From an uncultured Polaribacter sp. (GTDB lineage: Bacteria; Bacteroidota; Bacteroidia; Flavobacteriales; Flavobacteriaceae): DNA of 64,000 nt. A program made the position numbers and the translations under genes. Every line of letters starts with the position of its first letter. The stretch's first letter is position 1. The notes under the pieces were generated by a model that was given only the letters and a program-made list of their open reading frames with translations, did no database searches and was not told the DNA's origin. The stretch lies in assembly GCF_947503875.1 (NCBI RefSeq), contig NZ_CANNFH010000001.1, positions 372,001 to 436,000 on the forward strand. Reading direction: 5' to 3'. This document shows, piece by piece, positions 54,607 through 61,249 of the stretch.

Positions 54607-54614
54607 CAAAAGTA
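54607..54614 (-). promoter_or_regulatory. -7 box of rplS
   Basis: The minus strand reads TACTTTTG; it ends 71 bases before the rplS start. Confidence 0.55.
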
Positions 54615-54648
54615 GTACTTTTTTTTTGTTGATAAAATATTTACACAA

Positions 54649-56127
54649 CTATTTTTTAGGTTGATAGTCAGTACAATAGAAAACCCAAAATTTTCGAGAA
54701 GGTTTTCCGTTAATTTTAATGATAATTGGCTCTAATTCAGTTACATTTTTAAAATACTTGTTTAACAAAGGATTTGTTTTACCTAGTTTTTCATTAGTTT
54801 TAAATCGTTTATCAGAATCTATAAATAATGCGTTTTTACCTTGTAAGGTGGTCAAATCATCGCCTAAATAATCAAAATGCAAAGCAGGTAAACCAATAAT
54901 ATTTTGTGCGTAAACCTTTTCTTCTTTAAAAAAGTTTAAACAAGCAGCAGTTTTATAGCCATCATTAGAAAAAATAAAAGTATTGCTGTGTTTTTCTTGT
55001 AATTTTTCGGTAGCTAAAGCCAATTCTTTCCAGCCAACCCAAGTATCATCACTTTTAATTGGAGCAACATAAAAAATAATTTGTACGGCAGCCAATACAT
55101 GAAAAACAATAGAAAAGACTAATTGTAACCTTATTAGTTTTTTACTAATAAACATGGCTGCTATAATAATTCCAGTTAAGTAAGATGGCATCATCCAATT
55201 TAATTTTACCCAATAAATAGGTGTAATTAAAAAGAAACCTACAAATGTTGGTATAAAAAAAGCCAAAAGAAATAAGGTTTTTGCTGTTGGAATTTTAAAT
55301 TTTAAAAGCGCTCTTTTTATATATTTAAAGGTAAACGTAAGTATTACTAAAAATAAAACGGGCAATAATAATAACATTTGATGCCCAATTGCACCAAAGA
55401 AATTTTTAGGTGAAATTTTAAATTCTGTTATAGAGCTTGTTCTTTCTGAGGATTGAAAAGCAAAGGATGCAAAATCGTTTGTGTAATTCCAATACCAAAC
55501 AGGAAAGGTTACAGCAACAGAGATTATTATAGAAAACCATAACCAAGGAGAAAGAAGTAGTTTTCTGTATTTATTAGAGAAACACACAAAACCTAACAAA
55601 CCTATTTGTAGCAAAATTGCAGTGTATTTACTATCAAAGGCAAGTCCCATTGCAACTCCGCCTATAATAAAAAACCATTTTTTTTCTTCAAAAATTGCTT
55701 TATACAAGCAAATAAGACTTAATGTCCAAAACAATAATAAAGGTACATCTGGTGTAGAGTTAAAAGAGAGTATAGAAATAAAAATGGTAGACGCCATTAA
55801 AATAAATGCGCTTTCTACTTTTTGTTTACTCAAAAAATATGTGGCTAGTTTGTAAAAACTAAGTATAGTTAAAGAGGTTATAAAAAAGTCGGTAAATTTT
55901 ACAACAAAAACAGAAGTACCAAAAATATCTGTAAAAAAGCGCAAAAAATAACCAATCATTCCAGGATGGTCAAAATAAGATAAAGACAAATTTTGCCCAT
56001 ATAAATAATAGTATGCGTCTTGAGGCATTAACCCCATAAAAGGTAAAAGTAGCAATCTAAATAATTGGAAACCCAATACCCAAGAAATGGCTTTGTTATT
56101 TTTTATAAATGCTTTTATAGTATTCAA
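54649..56127 (-). CDS. GT39/ArnT-type membrane glycosyltransferase
   Basis: A 492-residue protein with about ten membrane helices. The N-terminal 'GLMPQDAYYYLYGQNL' and 'YFDHPGMIGYF' segments carry the acidic residues of PMT/GT39-type (ArnT-like) enzymes that transfer sugars from polyprenyl phosphate on the periplasmic side. The C-terminal domain is soluble. The start appears to be TTG at 56127, since an in-frame stop lies three codons upstream and no ATG precedes the first helix. It is between trmD (45 bp) and rplS on the same strand. The acceptor (lipid A, protein or lipid) is unknown. Confidence 0.85.
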   Translation of the reverse strand: MNTIKAFIKNNKAISWVLGFQLFRLLLLPFMGLMPQDAYYYLYGQNLSLSYFDHPGMIGYFLRFFTDIFGTSVFVVKFTDFFITSLTILSFYKLATYFLSKQKVESAFILMASTIFISILSFNSTPDVPLLLFWTLSLICLYKAIFEEKKWFFIIGGVAMGLAFDSKYTAILLQIGLLGFVCFSNKYRKLLLSPWLWFSIIISVAVTFPVWYWNYTNDFASFAFQSSERTSSITEFKISPKNFFGAIGHQMLLLLPVLFLVILTFTFKYIKRALLKFKIPTAKTLFLLAFFIPTFVGFFLITPIYWVKLNWMMPSYLTGIIIAAMFISKKLIRLQLVFSIVFHVLAAVQIIFYVAPIKSDDTWVGWKELALATEKLQEKHSNTFIFSNDGYKTAACLNFFKEEKVYAQNIIGLPALHFDYLGDDLTTLQGKNALFIDSDKRFKTNEKLGKTNPLLNKYFKNVTELEPIIIKINGKPSRKFWVFYCTDYQPKK

Positions 56128-56172
56128 AATTATTTATATTTTATTTATCCAACAATCTAATAATCCAATAAT

Positions 56173-56850
56173 CTATTCTTCCAGTAAATCTGGTCTTATT
56201 TTAGCAGTTCTTTCGTATGCTTTTTCGCTTCTCCAATCATCAATTTTAGGAAAATTTCCACTTAATAAAATATCAGGTACTTTGTTTCCTTCAAAATCTG
56301 CAGGTCTTGTGTAAACAGGTGGCGATAATAAATTGTCTTGAAAAGAATCTGTTAATGCAGATTGCTCGTCGCCAATAACACCAGGAATTAAGCGCACAAT
56401 AGCATCTACTAAAACAGCTGCAGCCAACTCACCACCAGTTAAAACATAATCACCTATAGAAATTTCTTTGGTTATATATAAGTCTCTAATTCTTTGGTCT
56501 ACACCTTTATAATGGCCCGTTAAAATTAAAATGTTTTCTTGCAAAGAAAGTGTGTTTGCAGTATACTGATTTAGCGTTTTTGCGTCTGGTGTCATGTAAA
56601 TAATTTCATCATATTTACGTTCTTTTTGCAACTTTTTTATGCAATTAGAAATGGGTTCTATCATTAAAACCATGCCAGCACCACCACCAAATTGTGTGTC
56701 GTCTATTTGCCTGTAATTACCCAAGCCATATTCGCGTAAATCGTGAATTACAATTTCTGCCAACCCTTTTTCTTTAGCTCTTTTTACTATAGAATGGTTA
56801 AACGGACTTTCTAATAAGTCTGGTGCTACTGAAATAATGTCTATTCGCAT
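56173..56850 (-). CDS. trmD: tRNA (guanine-37-N1)-methyltransferase
   Basis: A 225-residue SPOUT methyltransferase, normal length, that makes m1G37 in tRNAs reading CNN/GNN codons. It has '[20 protein letters not shown]', '[16 protein letters not shown]' and the knot segment '[20 protein letters not shown]'. The -7 box at 56855-56862 ends four bases before the ATG, predicting a leaderless mRNA. Confidence 0.97.
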   Translation of the reverse strand: MRIDIISVAPDLLESPFNHSIVKRAKEKGLAEIVIHDLREYGLGNYRQIDDTQFGGGAGMVLMIEPISNCIKKLQKERKYDEIIYMTPDAKTLNQYTANTLSLQENILILTGHYKGVDQRIRDLYITKEISIGDYVLTGGELAAAVLVDAIVRLIPGVIGDEQSALTDSFQDNLLSPPVYTRPADFEGNKVPDILLSGNFPKIDDWRSEKAYERTAKIRPDLLEE

Positions 56851-56854
56851 TTTG

Positions 56855-56862
56855 CAAAAGTA
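56855..56862 (-). promoter_or_regulatory. -7 box of trmD
   Basis: The minus strand reads TACTTTTG, four bases before the trmD start codon. Confidence 0.55.
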
Positions 56863-56916
56863 AATTTTAAAAAATAATTCTTGTGAGAAAGAGTATGCAG
56901 TTTTAAAAACTAAAAA

Positions 56917-57702
56917 CTATTGTGGATACCAATTCCACTGCACAACTTCTATATATTTGTTTCCCTTGTTTACCAATTCTTTAAACTTTGCAACATCGCT
57001 TAAACCTTCTGTACCTCTATAATGATAAGGGTAAATTTGTGTTGGTTGAAATGCTAAAACAGCATCAGCAGCGCTTTCTACGGTCATTGTATAAGGTAAA
57101 TTCATGCAAACGAACGCTTTGTCTATATTTTTTAAGTTGCGCATTTCTGGGATGTCTTCTGTATCGCCAGAAAAATAAATACGTTCGTTATTTATGGTAA
57201 ATACATAGCCATTTCCTCTTCCTTTATTATGAAATTTTAAAGCTTCTTTTCTTAAATTATACATAGGTATAGCCTCTAAACTAAAAGTAGAAAAATCTTT
57301 TTCTTCGCCATTGCTTATAATTACAACTTCTTTGGCTTTTACTGTTGAAATTTTATCTGCAACTGCTTTTGGTGCAATTATTTTTGTAGCAGATAGGTCT
57401 AAAGCATCTAGGGTTTTTAAATCCATATGATCTCCATGAACATCTGTAATTACCACTACAGTTGGTTTTTTAAATCTTTCAAAAGCTGTAGCACCTCCTG
57501 TTGGGTCTAAATAAACAACTTCATCATTAAACCTTAAAACAGCAGTGGCATGTGAAATGGGAATAATTTGTAAATCAGATGTTATTGATTTTTGATTAAC
57601 GCCTGCTGTTTCTATTGTATTCTCTTTTTGCTTTTTAGTTTTACTATTGCAAGAAATTAAAACTAGGGCAATCGCAAAAAGTGTTATTGTTTTTTTTATC
57701 AT
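56917..57702 (-). CDS. MBL-fold metallo-hydrolase lipoprotein (UPF0173/UlaG-like)
   Basis: A 261-residue lipoprotein (lipobox 'ALVLISC', Cys about 16) with a metallo-beta-lactamase fold: 'VVVITDVHGDHMD' (HxDH-type metal motif with Val-His-Gly-Asp-His), 'ERIYFSGDTEDIPEM' (bridging Asp) and 'QIYPYHYRG' (last His). The open frame extends to a TTG at 57726, but that codon lies in the -7 box 57724-57731, so ATG 57702 is preferred. Family members hydrolyse phosphoesters or lactones; this one acts in the envelope on an unknown substrate. Confidence 0.88.
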   Translation of the reverse strand: MIKKTITLFAIALVLISCNSKTKKQKENTIETAGVNQKSITSDLQIIPISHATAVLRFNDEVVYLDPTGGATAFERFKKPTVVVITDVHGDHMDLKTLDALDLSATKIIAPKAVADKISTVKAKEVVIISNGEEKDFSTFSLEAIPMYNLRKEALKFHNKGRGNGYVFTINNERIYFSGDTEDIPEMRNLKNIDKAFVCMNLPYTMTVESAADAVLAFQPTQIYPYHYRGTEGLSDVAKFKELVNKGNKYIEVVQWNWYPQ

Positions 57703-57723
57703 TTTCTGTGCTGTTAATTTTGT

Positions 57724-57731
57724 CAAAGATA
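57724..57731 (-). promoter_or_regulatory. -7 box of the MBL-fold gene
   Basis: The minus strand reads TATCTTTG, 21 bases before the ATG at 57702. Confidence 0.55.
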
Positions 57732-57834
57732 AAAATTAATAAATAGGAAGGGGTTTTGCTATTTAAATAAAAACGAGTTTTAAAATGTTTTAGAAAACAA
57801 TATAGATTGTAGTGGCTAAAAACTATATTTTTTC

Positions 57835-57842
57835 TATCTTTA
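57835..57842 (+). promoter_or_regulatory. -7 box of the PPK2 gene
   Basis: TATCTTTA, a one-mismatch TAnnTTTG, 19 bases before the ATG at 57862. Confidence 0.45.
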
Positions 57843-57861
57843 ATCTTCTATTATAATAACT

Positions 57862-58716
57862 ATGAATTTAGATAATTATAAGGTTTCTAAAACCATTAAA
57901 TTGGCCGATTTAAGAACAAAAGAGGTGAATGAAAATGCTAAAAAGAAACTAAAAGACATTAGAAAAAAAATAAGTAAACTGCAAGATACCATGTATGCTG
58001 AAGGCAAGTATGGTATGCTAATTTGTTTACAAGGAATGGATACTTCTGGTAAAGATAGTTTAATTAGAGAGGTGTTTAAAGATGTAAATGCTAGAGGTGT
58101 AGAGGTGCATAGTTTTAAGGTGCCAACTAGCTTAGAGTTGCAGCACGATTTTTTATGGAGACATTATATTGCACTGCCACCAAAAGGAAAAATAGGTGTT
58201 TTTAATAGAACACATTATGAAAATGTATTGGTAACTAGAGTACATCCAAATTATATTTTTGGAGAAAATATACCAAATGTAAAAAGTCTTGCAGATTTAG
58301 ATGATGCTTTTTACCATAATAGAATGGATAGAATTAATGCCTTTGAACAACATTTGGTTGCAAATGGAACCATTGTGTTAAAATTCTTTTTAAACTTGTC
58401 TAAAGACGAACAAAAAAACAGGTTGTTAAGAAGATTAAATATTCCAGAAAAGAATTGGAAATTTTCTGCCGGCGATTTAAAAGAGCGCAAATTGTGGGAC
58501 AAATACCAATTTTGTTATGAAGATTTATTAAACAGAACTTCTAAAGAAAATGCACCTTGGTTTGTAATTCCTGCAGATGATAAACCTACTGCCAGATTAC
58601 TCTTAGCCACTATTGTTTTAAACGAATTAGAAAAGTATAATTTTAAAGAACCCTCTTTGTCTAAAAAAGATACAGAGCAATTAGATGCTTTTAAAGCAGC
58701 ATTAGAAAACGAATAA
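57862..58716 (+). CDS. ppk2: polyphosphate kinase 2 (PPK2 family)
   Basis: A 284-residue class I-type PPK2. It has Walker A 'QGMDTSGKDS' (about 57-66), 'HDFLWRHYIALPPKGKIGVF', Walker-B-like 'FNRTHYENVLVTRVH', and the lid with 'LNLSKDEQKNRLLRRL'. PPK2 enzymes use polyphosphate to phosphorylate nucleoside mono- or diphosphates. The class is chosen by the single domain and length; substrate preference (GDP, ADP or AMP) is not readable with confidence. It is monocistronic or leads into the exonuclease gene 65 bp on. Confidence 0.93.
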   Translation: MNLDNYKVSKTIKLADLRTKEVNENAKKKLKDIRKKISKLQDTMYAEGKYGMLICLQGMDTSGKDSLIREVFKDVNARGVEVHSFKVPTSLELQHDFLWRHYIALPPKGKIGVFNRTHYENVLVTRVHPNYIFGENIPNVKSLADLDDAFYHNRMDRINAFEQHLVANGTIVLKFFLNLSKDEQKNRLLRRLNIPEKNWKFSAGDLKERKLWDKYQFCYEDLLNRTSKENAPWFVIPADDKPTARLLLATIVLNELEKYNFKEPSLSKKDTEQLDAFKAALENE

Positions 58717-58781
58717 ACTAAAAATGTTCAATATTTTGAATTTAAAATTCAAAGTTGAATAAGAATCTTAAACATTAAATT

Positions 58782-59609
58782 TTGAATTTAAAACTTAGTA
58801 AACCTATTGTATTTTTCGATTTAGAAACTACAGGCGTAAACATTGCAACAGATAGAATTGTAGAAATTTCTATTTTAAAAGTTTTTCCTAACGGAAACAA
58901 AGAAAGTAAAACTTGGTTGGTAAATCCGGAAATTGAAATACCACAAGGCGCTACAGATGTGCATGGTATTACCAATGAAAAAGTGGTAACAGAACCAACT
59001 TTTAAAGAATTAGCACCAAAAGTTAGCGAAATGATTGCAGGTTGTGATTTGGCAGGTTTTAATTCTAATAGATTTGATATTCCTTTATTAGCAGAAGAAT
59101 TAATGCGCACAGGAATAGACTTTGATATGAAAGATAGAAAAGCGATAGATGTGCAAGTAATTTTTCATAAAAAAGAACAAAGAACTTTAGGAGCTGGCTA
59201 TCAATTTTATTGTGGTAAAGAGTTGGAAGGTGCACATGGCGCAGAAGCAGATACCAATGCAACTTATGAAATTTTGTTAGCTCAAGTAGATAAATACGAC
59301 GATATTGGTAATTCAGTAGATACGTTAAGTGAGTTTTCAACACATGGCGTAAGAGCAGATTTTGCAGGTTTTATTTTAATGAATGACGAAAATCAGGAAA
59401 TATTTTCTTTTGGAAAATACAAAGGGAGAACTGTAGAGGAAGTTTTTATAGAAAACCCAGGTTATAATAATTGGATACAAAATGCAGATTTTCCTTTATA
59501 TACAAAAAAGGTTTTAAGAGAAATTAAAGAAAGAATGAGCGCTCCAAAAGACACCATGAGCGATGAAGATAAATTGGCAGCTTTGCAGCAGAAGTTTAAT
59601 TTACGCTAA
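58782..59609 (+). CDS. DnaQ-like 3'-5' exonuclease
   Basis: A 275-residue protein with an N-terminal DEDDh exonuclease domain (1-170): 'FFDLETTG' (Asp13, Glu15), 'DLAGFNSNRFDIPLL' (third Asp) and 'GAHGAEADTNATYEIL' (His and last Asp). The C-terminal 100 residues contain 'FSFGKYKGRTVEEVF', a small domain shared with other Bacteroidota exonucleases of this type. The start is TTG at 58782: an in-frame TAA sits at 58776 and no ATG precedes the catalytic motif. A role in proofreading or DNA/RNA trimming is inferred. Confidence 0.9.
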   Translation: MNLKLSKPIVFFDLETTGVNIATDRIVEISILKVFPNGNKESKTWLVNPEIEIPQGATDVHGITNEKVVTEPTFKELAPKVSEMIAGCDLAGFNSNRFDIPLLAEELMRTGIDFDMKDRKAIDVQVIFHKKEQRTLGAGYQFYCGKELEGAHGAEADTNATYEILLAQVDKYDDIGNSVDTLSEFSTHGVRADFAGFILMNDENQEIFSFGKYKGRTVEEVFIENPGYNNWIQNADFPLYTKKVLREIKERMSAPKDTMSDEDKLAALQQKFNLR

Positions 59610-59622
59610 GTTACAGGAGTAT

Positions 59623-59664
59623 GTCATTTCGAAATGAGCCTTTTTAGGCGATTGAGAAATCTCA
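59623..59664. repeat. dispersed intergenic repeat with palindromic core
   Basis: Contains the perfect 14-bp palindrome TCATTTCGAAATGA (59624-59637) and a GAGAAATCTC hairpin end. The blocks match the 'GTCATTTCGA...GAGAAATCTCA' elements I recall as common in flavobacterial intergenic DNA. It lies between the exonuclease and the next gene. Confidence 0.6.
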
Positions 59665-59678
59665 TTATTTATTCAATC

Positions 59679-60578
59679 ATGAAAAAGCTGTATTTTTTAC
59701 TTTTAATAAGCGCAAACTTATCTGCACAAACTATAAATTTTTCTGGAAAGTTAGCAGATCAAGAAACAAAAAAACCAATTGTGTATGCAAATATTAGTTT
59801 TTTAGATTCTAATAAAGGCATATCTACTCTGGAAGATGGTACTTTTAATTTGAAAGTTGATAAAAAACTACTCTACAAAAAAATACATATTAGTTGTTTA
59901 AATTATAAAGACACTATTGTTTTAGCAAAAGAATTGCAAAATAAAACGTTGTTTTTAAAACCTAAAAACTTTCAGTTGGATGAGGTTTTGATTTCAAAGA
60001 GACTAGAAAAAGAATTAACTATAGATAAATATAAACGTAGAGATATAAAAAGTAGTTTTGGTGCAGTTAAAGGAAAACCTTGGATAGTAACAAAGTTTTT
60101 TAAGTTTGATGAAAAATATAAAGAAACCCCATTTTTAAAAGAAGTTATTGTTTATTTTGATGGTTTGTTATTTAGACACAAATCTAAATTTAGAGTAAGG
60201 CTTTTTAAAAAAGATACTATTAGTAATAAACCAAGTTTAGATTTAATAGCTAAAGATATTATTGTAAAAGCAAGAAAAATAGATGGTAAGGTAAAAATAG
60301 ACATTTCAAAATTTGATTTAGAGTTTCCACAAGAAGGTTTTTTTATAGGTTTAGAGAGATTACATATACCTTATAATTTTCATGAATATACATACACAAA
60401 AGAAGGAGGGAAGAAAAAATTTAAAGCTATAGAAGTAGCGCCATCTTTTGGAGCAACTTATACAAAAGATTCAATACAAGTTTTTTCTAGTGGAAAATGG
60501 AGAAGCTTTTATTTTCCACAAAAATTTTATGAAGGCAACCAAATACAACCCGCAATTTCATTAACTTTATCAAATTAA
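59679..60578 (+). CDS. carboxypeptidase-like-domain envelope protein
   Basis: A 299-residue protein with a signal peptide (MKKLYFLLLISANLSAQ) and an N-terminal CarboxypepD_reg-like domain (about 20-100, 'KLADQETKKPIVYANISFLD', 'GISTLEDGTFNLKV'). The rest (110-299) is strand-rich and Lys-rich, without a named family. The frame is open upstream to 59634, but that lies within the repeat 59623-59664, so the ATG at 59679 is used. It resembles surface proteins next to TonB systems, but none is adjacent. Function is unknown. Confidence 0.75.
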   Translation: MKKLYFLLLISANLSAQTINFSGKLADQETKKPIVYANISFLDSNKGISTLEDGTFNLKVDKKLLYKKIHISCLNYKDTIVLAKELQNKTLFLKPKNFQLDEVLISKRLEKELTIDKYKRRDIKSSFGAVKGKPWIVTKFFKFDEKYKETPFLKEVIVYFDGLLFRHKSKFRVRLFKKDTISNKPSLDLIAKDIIVKARKIDGKVKIDISKFDLEFPQEGFFIGLERLHIPYNFHEYTYTKEGGKKKFKAIEVAPSFGATYTKDSIQVFSSGKWRSFYFPQKFYEGNQIQPAISLTLSN

Positions 60579-60602
60579 ACAATTACCCAAAACAACAACA
60601 AC

Positions 60603-61088
60603 ATGTTTACCCAATATAAAAATTTACCAGATAATTCGCGTGTGTGGATTTATCAAGCAGATAGACCATTTACTGCTAAGGAAACTGAATTTATTACGAC
60701 GAAAGCTGTAGACTTTATCAATCAATGGACACGACATGGAGATGATTTAAAAGGATCTTTTACTATAAAATACAATCAGTTTTTAATTTTAGCTGTAGAT
60801 GAAAGTTTTAATAATGTTTCTGGTTGTTCTATAGATAGCTCTGTGCGTTTTATGCAAGAATTAGAAAAAGAATTGCAGGTAGATTTAATGAATAAAATGA
60901 ATGTTACTTTTAAAGACAATAACAATATTAATTTAGTAAAATTATCTGATTTTCAAGAATTTGCAAAAACACAAAAAATTACTGCACAAACAGTTGTTTT
61001 TAATAATATGGTAAATACCAAATTAGATTTAGAAAACAATTGGGAAGTTACTGCAGATAAAAGTTGGCACAAACGCTTTTTGGTATAA
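60603..61088 (+). CDS. conserved flavobacterial protein (mislabelled ABC ATPase in relatives)
   Basis: A 161-residue cytoplasmic protein: 'NSRVWIYQADRPFTAKETEF', 'INQWTRHGDDLKGSFTIKYN', 'FLILAVDESFNNVSGCSIDS', 'FNNMV' and 'SWHKRFL'. I recall close relatives deposited as 'ABC transporter ATPase', but there is no Walker A, signature or Walker B sequence, so that label cannot be right. The conserved Trp/Asp/Ser-Gly-Cys-Ser motif could mark an active site. It lies 24 bp after the envelope protein gene and before repeat copy C. Confidence 0.8.
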   Translation: MFTQYKNLPDNSRVWIYQADRPFTAKETEFITTKAVDFINQWTRHGDDLKGSFTIKYNQFLILAVDESFNNVSGCSIDSSVRFMQELEKELQVDLMNKMNVTFKDNNNINLVKLSDFQEFAKTQKITAQTVVFNNMVNTKLDLENNWEVTADKSWHKRFLV

Positions 61089-61126
61089 AAGTTGATTTTG
61101 ATGAAGTAACACAGCTCACAAACAAG

Positions 61127-61235
61127 TTGCGCTAAGGATTGAAATGGCATCCTTTTTTCTTAAAACCTGAATTTTTATTCAGGTTTTAAGAAAAAAGATA
61201 TAATGGAAAGCCTGTTAAAGCGCCCACAAAATATT
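61127..61235 (-). repeat. modular dispersed repeat, copy C
   Basis: The reverse orientation of copies A and B: TTGCG then CTAAGGATTGAAATGGCATCC (61127-61152), a long perfect hairpin with 20-bp arms (61153-61172 and 61177-61196) and a TTTT loop, then AAAGATATAATGGAAAGCC, CTGTTAAAGCGCCC and ACAAAATATT ending 61235. It is 14 bp upstream of the GH3-fusion start codon and could also act as a terminator for the preceding gene. Confidence 0.85.
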
Positions 61236-61249
61236 CCGAAAAAATTATA

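Noticed and set aside
58717..58781. Terminator after the PPK2 gene
   Set aside because: There are overlapping TTGAATTT/AAATTCAA palindromes, but the region is extremely AT-rich, the stems are weak and there is no clear T-run.
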